Positions 1-12,400 of a stretch of DNA of 64,000 nucleotides are shown piece after piece (positions within the stretch are counted from its first letter, which is position 1; each line of letters opens with the position of its first letter). Both the position numbers and the translations under genes were made by a program. Origin of the DNA: Paraspadella gotoi (Eukaryota; Chaetognatha); the NCBI GenBank assembly GCA_051294375.1, contig CM119263.1:17094171-17158170 (forward strand). Direction: 5' to 3'. Below the pieces are notes generated by a model. The model ran no database searches and had not been told where the DNA came from. It was given only the letters and a program-made list of their open reading frames with translations.

Positions 1-755
1 TAAGTTTTGAAAATTTAAGCAATAACACATTATAAGAAGAAAAACTCATAGATCTTAATCCAAAAATCTATTATTTACATACGGTCGCATTACTAACCTT
101 TTATATAATTTCTAAAAATACCGTCGATGTTATACTGGACTCGTTCATTTTCAGCCCGGAACCGAGAAGAAAAAAAATAAGTGGATACCCCGAAGCAGAC
201 TATCAAATCCTCAGCCGCATGCCATCAATCCTTTTGTGCTCAAAAGGGTCACGCATTTACCGACATCAACAAGACTCGCTTATTTGATCGAAAATAAGGA
301 ATGTCTCTGAATGTTTTCAAAATATTTGATGTGGGCTGTTATGTTCAGCGAAAGTTAGTAGTTGTACCTATTTCTAAAATCTTTACATGGGCAGAGATTA
401 TAGAATTTTGCGCTTCTAAAAAAGACTAATATATTTTCTTTTTAAAGTAGTGAGTGCACCATCGTAAAGCTAAACATGCATAATTTTCAAAATTTTAAAA
501 ATATAATAAGATTTAAATTATAAAAATAAGGTTAGAAGTTCTAGCGCAAGCGGTTAGATATAGGGTCCTAGAGACTAAACACTAAAAAATGTAAGTTAAA
601 AGGAGGAAAACTAAGTTGTATTAAATATTCTTAAACGCATAAAGATGAAGTCCTTTCATTCAGAAACGAGGTTTAGAAATCATAAATTGTTGAAAAAAAC
701 ATCTCAGCCATGCAATGACCATTGAATCACTCGACATGGACGGAACGCTTGTACT
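1..755. other. AT-rich intergenic DNA
   Basis: No recognisable gene, repeat family or RNA was seen. The sequence is AT-rich with short A/T runs. A tRNA A-box-like stretch near 550-566 has no B box at the expected distance, so it is not called. Confidence 0.5.
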
Positions 756-762
756 ATATAAC
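756..762 (+). promoter_or_regulatory. TATA-box-like motif
   Basis: TATATAA lies 51 bases before the ATG of the small open frame at 813. This spacing would suit a start site near 785-790 and a short leader. It is a single motif match in AT-rich DNA. Confidence 0.2.
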
Positions 763-812
763 AGGGTTTACTTCCCCCTTTACAAAAAGTTCTTGCAACT
801 TCATCTTGCAAA

Positions 813-974
813 ATGAAGTCGATGAAAGCGATTTACGTTTTAGCCATCTCGCAGTTCTCGTCTACTTCGCGTGAATCGGGGTCGATAGTCATAGGTAACG
901 ACATCGAGCCTCGTCTCGGCGACGGCATTAAAGTAATCACGTCCAGGCATCACGACGTCGAATTTAGCTGGTGA
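813..974 (+). CDS. Candidate 53-aa small open frame
   Basis: ATG to TGA encodes 53 residues starting MKSMKAIYVLAIS, then a Ser-rich turn and a charged, mixed-composition C-terminus (SRHHDVEFSW). The first 13-15 residues resemble a weak signal sequence, with Lys followed by a short hydrophobic stretch. A TATATAA motif lies 51 bases upstream. The frame runs through non-repetitive DNA with normal residue variety, unlike the GA/CT-derived frames around it. No family is recognised. It may equally be an exon fragment (a GGTAAC donor-like site occurs inside) or chance. Confidence 0.2.
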   Translation: MKSMKAIYVLAISQFSSTSRESGSIVIGNDIEPRLGDGIKVITSRHHDVEFSW

Positions 975-1012
975 AAGATGAAGCTGTAGAAAGCAGAGGG
1001 AGAGAGGATAAT

Positions 1013-1045
<33 letters not shown>

Positions 1046-1540
1046 AGAGAGGAGAAGAGGAGAGACGACGAGAGCAGAGAGAAATGAGAGAAAGAGAGGA
1101 AAGGGAAGACGTGAAGAGTCTTTAGGGGAAGTTAGTAAAACGGGGGCGGGTAAGGCGAATGGGAAGAGGGGGAAGGAATTTTTGTGAGGAAATAACTTTT
1201 GGGGAAATCTTTATTATAATTATAAAAGATCATTAATTATTAAAAAAAAATAAATAAAAATGAAAATTTAAGTAAATTTCCCCTACATGTGAAGGAGCGG
1301 CAAGGAGATTAATTTTATTTAAGTTTTATATTGTTATTAAGTGTAAAAATATTGAGAAAATATCGACAAACATTGTCACCAGATGACGAAATAGAGGAAA
1401 AAGAGAGATGCTTTACCAATATTTAAATTCATTGTGAAACAAAAGCCCAAATTCTTACTGGCAAGAAGAGAAAACAAGACCCCTCTTTCCTTGGATGTCT
1501 CTCCCTCCACTTTATCTCCCTCTCACTCACTCGGTTTAAT
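975..1540. other. Impure GA tract, then AT-rich spacer
   Basis: An interrupted GA-rich tract occupies about 1005-1112. The remainder is AT-rich. No coding or structural signal was seen. Confidence 0.5.
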
Positions 1541-1607
1541 CTCTCTCTCTCTCTCTCTCTCCCTCTCCTCTCTCTCTCTCATCATCCATTCTTCTCTCTC
1601 TCTCTCA
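1541..1607. repeat. (CT)n microsatellite, interrupted
   Basis: CT dinucleotides with CCCTC and ATCATCC interruptions. The 114-aa Ser/Leu-rich open frame across it is a translation of the repeat. Confidence 0.85.
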
Positions 1608-2330
1608 TCAGTTTCGATCGGCCGGGGAAAGATCTTAATCACTGATTTGTCCTCCACTCTTTCTGCTTTTATTGTTCCTAAAAACGAAACTTTTCTTCTG
1701 GACATGAACTCGCGCCAGATAAGTCAGTTGAAAAAGTTTCCCCAGGGCCGTGACGAAACCGGTTTTTACTATTATTGATAAGTTAAAACGAAGGGAATTC
1801 GGTGAATGTCTGCTCATCTTTCACGAGGCCCGATAAAAGTAGCAGGGTGGGGTGACAGCGCCCCCCCGCCTGCGGAACCCGGGGCATTGACTTTCTGAAA
1901 AAAGACTCTTCAATGAGGGGAGTTGAAACGGTTAATGAATTAAAGAATAGAACACTGGCGAGGTAAAGAGAAGCAATAAGATTTAGAGATGTTGGGAAGT
2001 CTGCTAGAGAAAAAATTTGGATTTAGATGAGGGGAGGCCTTGTGACAAAGTAGGGATTTGAGGGAAAAAGGGTAGTAGGTTAGGTTTCATGAACGGCAAG
2101 CAAACCGATGTTATCCTAAGCTAATTAATTCTAAATAAAAACCACTACACAGGTTAACGAGCAGGATGATCACTACGAACAGAGAGCGGGGAAGAAAAAC
2201 CGGGCGAAGATGACGAAGAAGACGACCGGAGAAAAAAAGGGCATTTACGTCACCATTCGACCGAAAATTTATCCTCTCCCACTTTTTTTTTATCTATTCC
2301 TCCTTATCTTTACCGAGGCGGTCTTTAAAG
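1608..2330. other. Intergenic spacer
   Basis: Mixed-composition DNA with a C-run and GC-rich patch near 1857-1885. No gene, RNA or repeat family was identified. Confidence 0.4.
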
Positions 2331-2446
2331 GCAGAAGAGAACGACGGGGGAGAGAAGAAAAGAGAGAAGAGGAGGAGAGAGAGAGAGAGAGAGTTAGAGA
2401 GAGATGAGAGGAGAGAGAGAGAAGAGGCAGAGAGACGAGGAGGAGA
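2331..2446. repeat. Impure (GA)n purine tract
   Basis: GAGA with GAA and GAG interruptions, purine-only on the plus strand for most of its length. Confidence 0.8.
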
Positions 2447-3660
2447 GAGCACTGTACGGCGGGCATAAAGCAGACGACGAAGTGAGAAACGGCATGACCT
2501 TTGGACCTGACGGCTGGGCAAGCCCCGCACCCCCGGCGACCCACGGATGCCCCGAGACCTATCACGCGCGGCGAGGCGATGAAGAAAAAAAGTCGGTTCC
2601 CTCGGTGTCACCTCGTTTATCTTTCCGTGCTTTAGATGAGCGGCTTATGTGCGGCGCTTTGAGCACTTTTCACCGATTTTAATTACGCACAGGATTTACT
2701 TGCAGGCTCTTTGAACAGCCAGGCACTTATTGCTTCATTGACTGTTCGTGTGATTATATAAAAAGATTTCGTTACAGTTTAGTTTGTCTTTGTTTCTGTC
2801 TCCCAGAACAAGATTCTTTAAATTACCTCTTATTTCTTACCCGACAGATCGGTTTTTCCCCCGAAGATATGGCGACATATTTTTTTTTTTTTGTTAACCG
2901 AACCAGCTATTCATCTCTTATAAAATTACGGACATCTTTTTAACTGGCAACGATCTTCCAACTACCCACTTTCGTCTATCTCATCCCATCTTCCAGTTTC
3001 TCAAGACGGTAAAGTCCACTTTCGGTGAGATCCGGAGAAAGACGAAAAATCAATCGAACTACAACAACCAGGGACCGGATCGTACGGTTCGGCGATTGCT
3101 CCTTTTTTCATTAATCTTCTTGATTAACAAACCGGTGCTGCCGCCACTTCTGCCGGGATGAATTAAACGCTACACCTGCAAATTTGGAACGCAGGGAAAT
3201 GGTGGGGGGGGGATCCGGCCGGGGGTTGGGGTTTCACTGGCCGAGAAGAAATCGATTTGGCCTGACTCGAATTTAAGCGCTAAATGAGACGACGGAAATT
3301 TTTTTTTTTTTTTTTTTTTCGCGAAGAACCGAATTTCGCCGGGTTTCGGCCGAAAAATGGCGGACGCTGCGTATCGGGTTAGACGATTAAAAAAAAAACG
3401 GTAAATTATTGCGCCACAAAAACAAAAGCGAAAGGCAAACATCGAAGGGACCAAGATTAAGAAGAGGGGCGGGGAACTCGAAAAAGCTTCGCGACGTCGA
3501 CAGGGAGAAAGCTGATTGAAAAAAAGAATATTTTTAAATTCAAAAAAGTAAACAAAAAGGGCTCTTCGAGTTTATTTTGCTCGGAGATATTTCATTTGCG
3601 TTTTCGCCGCGAAATTATCAAGAGTCTCTAGGATTTTTTCTTAAGAAAATAAAAACGAAA
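2447..3660. other. Intergenic DNA with CpG patches and a T21 run
   Basis: Contains a homopolymer of 21 T (3299-3319) and a YY1-like AATGGCGG motif near 3355 inside a CpG-containing patch. No open frame here looks coding. Confidence 0.4.
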
Positions 3661-3798
3661 ATGGAGGTTGAGGAGAGGAGGAGGTGCGGAGAAGGAGGGA
3701 GGGCGAGTGAGGAGAGAGAGGAGAGCAGAGAGAGGGGAGAGAGAGAAGAGGACGAGGAGAAGAGAAGAGAGAAGAGAGAGAAGAAGAGAGAAAGATTT
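3661..3798. repeat. Purine-rich GA/GGA tract
   Basis: Nearly uninterrupted purines on the plus strand (GAGGA and GAGAGA units). The 96-aa Glu/Arg frame over it is low complexity. Confidence 0.75.
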
Positions 3799-3882
3799 TT
3801 ACGACGTCTTCTGTCTTCGTTTTTTCTTTTCAGAGCAATCAACCGTCTCCTGGTAGAGAACACCTGAGCCATCCCTGAAGTG

Positions 3883-3958
3883 TCATCATCATCCTCATTC
3901 ATCATTCAATCATCATCCTCATCATTCATCCTCATTATCATCATCTATCATCATATCT
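3883..3958. repeat. (CAT)n-type imperfect microsatellite
   Basis: Runs of TCATCATCATCC and CATTCATC units, giving period 3 with a 4-base variant. Confidence 0.8.
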
Positions 3959-4017
3959 TCAACAACATTGACAAACAGTCATTCTGTCCCAAGCTTTTCA
4001 TTTCAGGACCTTTCATT

Positions 4018-4290
4018 TTCATTAATTCCTAAGAAATTGGATCACAACCACATATAAAAATATTCCATTCATTGAATTAAATTAGCTTTCTTACCACTGA
4101 CTTTGGACAGGGCTTGTGGTGCGTTTAAGGCCTACATCCACTCTAACAAGAATAATGACATAGCAAGGCCCTGCAAAATTTCTTCACATCTGATTTATTC
4201 AACTCCCAATGCTACCTGGCTATTCCTATCAATGAAGTGGAAAATATTTATAAAAAGATGTTTCCATTGTAATGAAAAAACAACTCCCTT
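4018..4290 (+). repeat. Dispersed repeat family R1, copy 1 (diverged)
   Basis: It matches, in reverse complement, segments at 22385-22645 and 26290-26556. Shared landmarks in the same order are AAATTGG with ACAACCA, ATATAAAAAT, ACTTTGGACAGG, GACATAGCA/GGCATAGCA, CCCTGCAA, ACCTGGCT, ATCAATGAAGT and GATGTTTC. Identity is patchy, so this is an old copy. No open frame or terminal inverted repeats were seen. A further 30-bp piece with CTGACTTTGGACAG lies at 4398-4412. Confidence 0.7.
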
Positions 4291-4740
4291 AAGTATATAG
4301 ATCGGAGAAATACTATATTTACTCCCTCAGCATCCAAATACAAGTGAGTGAATTTTTATAGAAATTCGGTAGGCGAACCAATGTAAAGATTTTCCATGCC
4401 CTGACTTTGGACAGCGCTTTTATTTATAATATAATAATAATCGTTTTTCACTCAAATCTTTATTCTCCATTTTGAATCATTTCTTCATCCTTTTATAATT
4501 CTTTAGAAAACTTCTGTGCTCGCGCTCATCTCTCCACGTTTTAATCATCTCATCAGACCCACTTTCACCTCACGAAACTTACTTTCCCCTCTTTTTCATT
4601 CTCCTACTCCACCCACTCTTTAGCCTTCCTACTCTTTCCATCCTCATTTCGCCGGATTAAAAGTAAATTCTTTTTATCATAAACAAAGGAAAATCAGCTG
4701 AAAGAAATATGCAGCAAGAGTGTGCAGTGTCGGGAAAAGC
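4291..4740. other. AT-rich spacer
   Basis: AT-rich, with a short R1-like fragment near 4398-4412. Nothing else was recognised. Confidence 0.45.
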
Positions 4741-4864
4741 GGGAGGAGAGAGCCGAGGAGCGATAGGAAGAGAGAGGGAGAGAGAGAGAGAAGAGATGGA
4801 GAGAGGAGATGACGAGAGAGAGAGAGAGACGAGAGATGAGAGTGAGATTAGGAGAAAGAAAGAG
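4741..4864. repeat. Impure (GA)n tract
   Basis: GA dinucleotides with GAT/GAC interruptions. Confidence 0.8.
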
Positions 4865-5028
4865 GGGGTTATAAAAGGAATCTGCGGTCATGGTCGCCTG
4901 AAGGGGGGCGTGTCTTGAAACCGCGAAGGTGAGATGGGAGGAAATTATGAGCGATAATCATATTTCCTCCCTCGCTGGTAAGAATTCCAGAGACTGACAA
5001 CACTTATGCTTCATTTCTTCTTCTCGCT

Positions 5029-5143
5029 CTCTCACTTCTCTCTCTCTCTCACTCTCTCCCTTCTTCTCCTTTCTCTCTGCCTCTCTCTTCTCCTCTCTCT
5101 CTCTCTTCTCTCTCTCCTCTTCTCTCCTCTCTCTCTCATTCCA
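5029..5143. repeat. Impure (CT)n tract
   Basis: CT dinucleotides broken by TTCTCC and CACT. Confidence 0.8.
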
Positions 5144-5707
5144 TTTCTTAGTGCTGGAGAAAACATAAAGTGGGGTTCATAAATCCCGCCAAAATTGAAA
5201 AACCAATCATTTCTTTAAAACGGGCAACAAATAACAAATTTTTTTTTTCCCCAAAAAGAACATTTTGTTTTCCGAATGCTTAATAGCTTGTTACAAAACA
5301 GATATTGTTAAAATGTGTATATATTTAAACTCTTTAAATTGTACAACTTAAAGTTAAACTTTTTTTTTCGAATTTTTTTTTCGGCAAATTCGAGTTTCTG
5401 ACACAAAAAAAAAATTCTCAACTTTGGGACGAGAAGTCTTCGTCTCGCGACGCAAAAGCAGAAGCGGCGACACCAAAAAAACTCTTTTTTCTTTTTTTTT
5501 CTTTTCTTCTAAATCTTTTTTTCTTTCAGTTTGTCTGCTGTAGTTTTTTTCTCCTTTTTTTTTTCAAGTTGAAAAATCGAGAAGAAAAAAAACTTGTAGG
5601 CGATTGTATTTTAAATCGAAGAAGAAGCGAGGAAGAGGACGAGTTGTGAGGGAGAGCCGGAGGAAAGAGAGGAAAGAGGTTGTAAAGAAGAATGGGAGGA
5701 AAGTCGG

Positions 5708-5711
<4 letters not shown>
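5144..5711. other. AT-rich spacer with T-runs
   Basis: Many short poly-A and poly-T runs. No gene or repeat family was identified. Confidence 0.45.

Positions 5712-5761
<50 letters not shown>
5712..5761. repeat. (AG)25 microsatellite
   Basis: Fifty bases of uninterrupted AG. Confidence 0.95.
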
Positions 5762-7139
<1,378 letters not shown>

Positions 7140-7519
7140 CATCAGCAGCAACGATCGTCCTGAGACTCCAATCGGTGGTGGAGATACAACGACGACGACG
7201 ACGACGACGTTAAAAACGACGCCAACGAAACGCAACGAAAAGCCCGCCTGTGGCGCCAATTAACGTCGCGACGACGGCGACGAAATATCGCCTAACGGCG
7301 CAGTTTTCGTCACCGGCGCGAGAATTACGTGGCTCTGACGTCTGGGTACAAATCGGTTTCCGCGTCTTCTAGTCCGGATCGCGGTAGTGGATTCGGTCTT
7401 ACGAGCGGAGAATCGATCAAGTCGTCAACGCGGAGCGTCTCGTCGTTGAGAAGTTAATTAAAAAGGTAAGTTCTGTTCTTCTCGAAAAACGCTTTGACAA
7501 TTTTTTTTGACTTTTTTAG
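7140..7519 (+). other. Candidate non-coding leader exon and 54-nt intron
   Basis: This CpG-rich block contains an (ACG)n run near 7188-7209 and ends at a near-consensus splice donor, AAAAG|GTAAGT (exon end 7465). A pyrimidine run and TTTTTTAG acceptor end at 7519, giving a possible 54-nt intron, short but within the range seen in invertebrates. It would place an untranslated first exon just before the ATG at 7558. No transcript evidence is available. Confidence 0.35.
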
Positions 7520-7557
7520 ACATTGTGTTAGACGAGCGATGAAGCTGATGAGTTAAA

Positions 7558-7770
7558 ATGGCCGATGTCAAGATCAGAGCAAGGAAGTCTTTTGAGAGAA
7601 TGAGCATCGATCGTCTGCTCTCATGCCAGTCGAAGATTGTGGTCTCGAACGCGAATTCGATTGCAGCCGGCGAGAGGGTTCGACGAGTGATCATTCACGC
7701 CGGGTCGCAGATCCAGCGCTTCTTTTCAACGCGACCGACAATCGAGGTCACGGCGCGAGCGTTACAATAG
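7558..7770 (+). CDS. Candidate first coding exon, unknown product
   Basis: ATG in a good context (AAAATGG) opens a 70-codon frame beginning MADVKIRARKSFERMSIDRL and ending in TAG. The residue mix is balanced with basic and amphipathic stretches, and it lies in CpG-rich unique DNA directly after the leader exon and acceptor at 7519. A second overlapping frame (7623-7916) is also open, so the true frame, or an internal splice donor, is not settled. No domain is recognised. The splice context makes it one of the better gene candidates in the left half. Confidence 0.3.
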   Translation: MADVKIRARKSFERMSIDRLLSCQSKIVVSNANSIAAGERVRRVIIHAGSQIQRFFSTRPTIEVTARALQ

Positions 7771-8393
7771 GACGATGGAAAATTAATCGATCCAGCGGGG
7801 AGGGAAATCAGATTTGGGAAGCGGAGAGATTGGAAATGTTATTGCGTGAAATTCTGGACGATCTAATCTCACGATTCTTGGAAATTAAAATCGATATCTT
7901 TTTTCGGTCGACTTAACGTCATATTCTAAACTCAAATGCTGAGTTCAAAATATTGAACATTGATGAATCTCCACGAAATTTAAAGAGATATATTCGCAAT
8001 ATGAGGAAATACGATTGTCCGTCTTCTTTCCGAAGGAAATTTAATCGCGCTTACTCAATCCAAGGAAATCCAATTGCTGTTACGCAAGACCGACGCCGAG
8101 CGACTGGGAACGACAGCCCATCGTCGTTATCGGCGAAATACGTGACCCAATTCTTCCCTTTTTCCATTTGTCCCCCTTTTTTTTATCCCTTTTCGACGCC
8201 CTTTTCACCTTCTACCGCTCGCACGAGCCCGCCCCCTTCAAAACCCCACGTCTTTTTAAAAGCGAAAGTTGTTGCGCTAAAATCGACCCCCAGATCGTTC
8301 CCACTTTCTAATCCACAAAAAATCTTCTGCTTTCCAAGGGTTTTAACAAGATTCCAAACGACGAACGACCGTCGAATAAAACATCGGTAAAAG
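7771..8393. other. Unique DNA, no clear feature
   Basis: Mixed composition with a pyrimidine-rich part at 8140-8225. The 145-aa open frame at 7953-8390 has no recognisable domain and is not called. Confidence 0.35.
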
Positions 8394-8394
8394 A

Positions 8395-8435
<41 letters not shown>

Positions 8436-8443
8436 CGAGAGAG

Positions 8444-8487
<44 letters not shown>
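8394..8487. repeat. (GA)n microsatellite, interrupted
   Basis: GA dinucleotides with GGGA and ACGA interruptions. Confidence 0.9.
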
Positions 8488-8493
<6 letters not shown>

Positions 8494-8770
8494 GTTAGTG
8501 TTAGCTAAATATTTAGCCGGTCTTCAAAGAGAAACTTATGAGAGGATATTGACGAGTTGGTTAACTTTAGTCGGCAAGCGGTCATGTTGTGGATACTGGC
8601 TGAGCACGACCGGTTTTCGTAGCTGGATTACGATTAATCTCAGAGCGTGGATTAGAGTTTACGGCGGTAAAAGTGAATGAGTGATAAAGCGCAGTAGGAA
8701 TGCAGGAATATTAGGAATAGGCCAGAGGAGGCAGAATAACTGATCAGAGATTTCGATTCCCAAAAATAAG
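8488..8770. other. Unique spacer
   Basis: No feature recognised. Confidence 0.4.
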
Positions 8771-9012
8771 AAGATGATCAAAAAGGCTGCGTGGATGATC
8801 GCGTCAGACTTCCGCGCCGAAGTCGGGGCCGTCGTTCGTCCCGCTCCGACTTCCGGCGACGGCGGTGGGCGTGGCCGAATTTTCGGGACGACGGAGCGGA
8901 AGTTAGCGCGCGAATGAGATGGCGGAGGGAGAGGGGCGGAGTGGGGGCGTGGCGAGAGGCGGATGAGAAATGATGGCGGCGCTGGAGACGGCGAGATTCC
9001 CGCGGGAAAGAA
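8771..9012. promoter_or_regulatory. CpG-rich promoter-like block (ETS, YY1, GC boxes)
   Basis: Within about 240 bases there are ETS-type sites (GACTTCCG twice and GCGGAAGT), YY1-type GATGGCGG twice, GC/CACC boxes (GGGCGTGGC and GGGGCGTGGC) and many CpGs. There is no TATA box. This combination is typical of TATA-less housekeeping promoters. Orientation is not evident and no adjacent coding exon is recognised. Confidence 0.4.
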
Positions 9013-9594
9013 AAGCGATTTTGACGCTCGGGATCGAGTTGAGATTCGATGACAGAAATGATTCGCGCGGATAATAAACGGGACCAATTTTTTTTCTTCC
9101 GAGAGAGAGAAATGAGTTGGGTTTTTTTTTCGTAGGGATTTCCGTGACGATTTTTTTGGATGGAATCTTCGACCGCGACGTCGATTCAAAATGACGACGG
9201 ACGCCTGAGGGGAAATGAGTTGAGATCAGAGTCGCTTGCGGGTAAATAAAGAGAAAAGGAGAAAAGGGAGGGGAAGGGTTAAAGAGAGGACGGGAGTTGA
9301 ACTACGGAGGAAGAGCGGAGAAAGAAATCGACAAGTAAAGAAAAGGAAAGGGGGAAAAATGGATGATAGAATTGAAGAGAAAAGTCAAGAAAAGTGGGGA
9401 AAAGAATGAGAAATAAATGAGAAGTAAACGAAAGCCAGGGAAGGGAAAAGAGAGAGGGAGAGAGGGAGAGAAGGAGAGAGGGAGGAGGTAGAGGGAGAGG
9501 GAGAGGGAATCGATTACAGCGATTCCACTTTTCCCCGACTGATCGGATCGGAAAAGGGAATGAGGGATCGTGGAATCCTTTTTTCAATTTTTCA
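9013..9594. other. Purine-rich spacer
   Basis: Long A/G-rich stretch from about 9245 to 9510 on the plus strand with no fixed period. No gene was seen. Confidence 0.45.
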
Positions 9595-9595
9595 T

Positions 9596-9626
<31 letters not shown>

Positions 9627-9668
9627 GCTCTCGTCTCTCTCTCTCTCATCTCTCTCTCTCTCTCTCTT
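9595..9668. repeat. (CT)n microsatellite, interrupted
   Basis: CT dinucleotides with GTCT, GCTC and CATC interruptions. Confidence 0.88.
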
Positions 9669-9945
9669 CTCTCACTCTTCTACAACTCTCTTTTTTCTCA
9701 AGATGACGGGAGGAATGAACCTCGGAAAAAGACTGATGAGAAGGACTAAAGGGGAATTGACTCTCAGGCGCTGGAGGTAGGAAAAGAAGAAAAAAAAGAA
9801 GGATCGGGGCGGAAAAAAGAAATTTGAGCGTAAAATTGGAGACACGAATGTTTAATTTTCGAATGCAAAAGTTCGAATTGCGACGGAGGGTAAAATTCAC
9901 TGGGATTTTAAAATGGCGGTGATAAAATTAAAAAGAGAAGAAGGG
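9669..9945. other. Purine-rich spacer
   Basis: No feature recognised apart from an AATGGCGG motif near 9911. Confidence 0.4.
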
Positions 9946-9953
9946 GGAGAGAC

Positions 9954-10002
<49 letters not shown>

Positions 10003-10053
10003 AGAGAGAGAGGAGAGAGAGAGAGATAAGAGAGAGAGAGAGAAGAAAAGAAG
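9946..10053. repeat. Impure (GA)n microsatellite
   Basis: GA dinucleotides with AAGA and TAAGA interruptions. Confidence 0.88.
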
Positions 10054-10565
10054 AAGGGGAAGAGATATGCGATAAGCTAATTCTTTAAAGTTACATTGCA
10101 TCGCTTCGTATTATTTATTTCATTTTTCACAAAACTGAAGTTCACCGTGTATTTAAATGGAAATCACATTCATAAAGATTGAAGGTAACCTAATCTTCAC
10201 TGTCATCTAGAATATGGGGTTTCTGGGTTTCAGTGAGATAAATCGAAGGGGTTGTGAGACTACGGAGTTGTGGGATGGAATTACTACAGTTTTTTTTAAT
10301 CGAAACGATTCCGTAATTTTCTCCATTTTTTTTCCTCCGTCTCTCACTCTGAAGAATTAGTTTCCCGCTCGGTAAAGGTGAGAGGCGGAAAGGGTGAGGC
10401 AAGGGCGGGTTTAGTTTAGGTGAGTTTAGGTAATGGCGGAGAGGTAAGTTTCGAATTAGATAGATCACCTTCGAAACGAGAGCGGAGAATTGGCAGTCTG
10501 CTTTTGTGGGCCGTGACGAAACTGTCGTCGTTGGAAGACCTCGTTTGTCGTGAAGCTCTCCGTCC
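10054..10565. other. Unique spacer
   Basis: Nothing recognised. Short GAGTTTAGGT-like direct repeats occur near 10410-10430. Confidence 0.4.
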
Positions 10566-10599
10566 CGTTGTCGTTGTTGTTGTTGTTGTTGTTGTTGCT
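10566..10599. repeat. (GTT)n microsatellite
   Basis: Trinucleotide GTT run with one GTC and one GCT variant. Confidence 0.85.
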
Positions 10600-11736
10600 G
10601 GTGAGGATTTTGTCGAGAGGCTCAGTGAATTTTGTGATGATGTTGCTGTTGATGTAAGGCGATTCTATCCACGGCGACGATTCTGTGAAATAGAAAACTT
10701 TTTTTCATCTAATTATGAGTTTACCTAACTTCTTGATTAATAAGCACTGTTGTCCCATATTTCAATTTTTCCGTAAAAAATGAGCGAATGTGGCAACGAT
10801 CAAGAAGCCACACCAGCAAGATTCATAATTCTATAAAATCGTTTCTTTGGTTAAAACTCGCAGGCTTTCCTTCATTTCTTTCTCGTTGTGAGCGATCGTG
10901 GACTCTGATTTGGCGGCCGTTTCAAATCAAAGTGACGCCAGTTCATTTTCCGCTAAATTCCACCAATTTCCATTTTTAAATCTCCGCTAATTAGTCGGGG
11001 AAGAAAGAAAAAAAAATGGGAAGGGCCGAGAAGAAGAAAAAGAGAGAATATAACAGAGAATAAGAAAAAAATTAAAAATGATATCTGTGTTTTTACTGTC
11101 TGAAGAAAAGGGTGGCCCTCTTCCGTCAAAAAAAAAAAAAAGAGAAAGGAATTAAAGGAAAACAATGAAGTAATGAAAAAAATGGGAAGAACCAAAAGGA
11201 CCACATTTTGAAAGTTAAATTTTTAGTTTAAGATAATGACACTAAAGAGAGAGTAAAGTTTAAATAGAACGTATTCTAAAAGGGTGGTCTGAAATGAGGG
11301 AAAGTCAGATGGTTGGCAAGATAACAGAAACGAGCGATGAAGAGAAAAGTTTAATTTTTCAGGTGAGTTGGGTGAGGGATGAGATTAATATGGTTTATGT
11401 GATTTACATGGGGATTAAAAGGAAAAGATTTACTTTACAAATTATGTCTAAATGGAAAAGACATACATGAAAACTAAAAATTAAATTAATTTCTAAAGAT
11501 GAATGAGTAGTTAGATAACCAACTTTGAAAGTTAAAACAAAAAGTTTATGGAGGCTAAGTTGGATTTGTCTACGAATCAACTTGGTGAGTATAAGATATA
11601 GAGGAAAGAGGGAGAAAGGCGAGAAAGCTATTTAGATTGAAGATAACGAGAGGCCCCCGTGTCCAGACGTCCAAATCCCAATCTCTAGATAAGAAAAATC
11701 GTGAGAAAAGCGAGGAATTGAAGAAAAGACTTTTTT

Positions 11737-11737
<1 letters not shown>
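10600..11737. other. Unique AT-rich DNA
   Basis: Purine-rich from 10995 to 11180, otherwise AT-rich. No supported gene. Confidence 0.4.
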
Positions 11738-11779
<42 letters not shown>

Positions 11780-11822
11780 TCGCTCTCTCTCTCTCTTCTC
11801 TCTCTCTCTCTTTCTTCTCTCC
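11738..11822. repeat. (CT)n microsatellite, interrupted
   Basis: CT dinucleotides with TTC and TTCG interruptions. Open frames on both strands are repeat translations. Confidence 0.9.
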
Positions 11823-12337
11823 CTTGGGAATCTGGGATTTAAAGATATTTGAAGGAGAACCTGAATTCGGTTCCATGGTTTTTTTTCTTTGATATTTTTC
11901 ACGGACGAAATCTTTTTTTTTTTCCTGATCCCAAGTGATATTTTCGTAAAAGTTATTGAATGCAAGTAACCGTGAACTCTCATTTCCACTACTCATATCA
12001 TCGACTCTCGTACCGTTAATAGTTGCACGCACAAAACATGCAAGAAAAGTCTTGCCACTTTAAATGTCTTTTTTTTTCTTTTGATCGCACTCAACCTTCC
12101 TTCTCTGTCCTCTCACTCGAGGGTCAAAATCTTACTCCCAAATTCCTCGAATCTTTTTTCGTCCCCCGGAGAAATGGGGTAAGCTTCTTTGTGTCGAGCG
12201 GGTAAGTTCAATTTGAGATGTAGCCTCAAGCCTTGAGCCAGGTGAGTCTCTGGTGCGCAAAGAGCTATTTCTGGATTTCCTTAACTCCTTTGCAGGAATA
12301 AGTTACTCCGTTCTCTTTTCAGGATTCGCTAGGGTCC
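11823..12337. other. Unique spacer with isolated splice-like sites
   Basis: Donor-like GCGG|GTAAGT near 12200 and acceptor-like TTTGCAG and TTTTCAG near 12294 and 12322 occur, but no frame between them looks coding. Confidence 0.3.
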
Positions 12338-12384
<47 letters not shown>

Positions 12385-12400
12385 CTTCTCTCTCTCTCTT
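12338..12400. repeat. (CT)n microsatellite
   Basis: Mostly pure CT with a CCTCTCTTC interruption near its 3' end. Confidence 0.9.
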
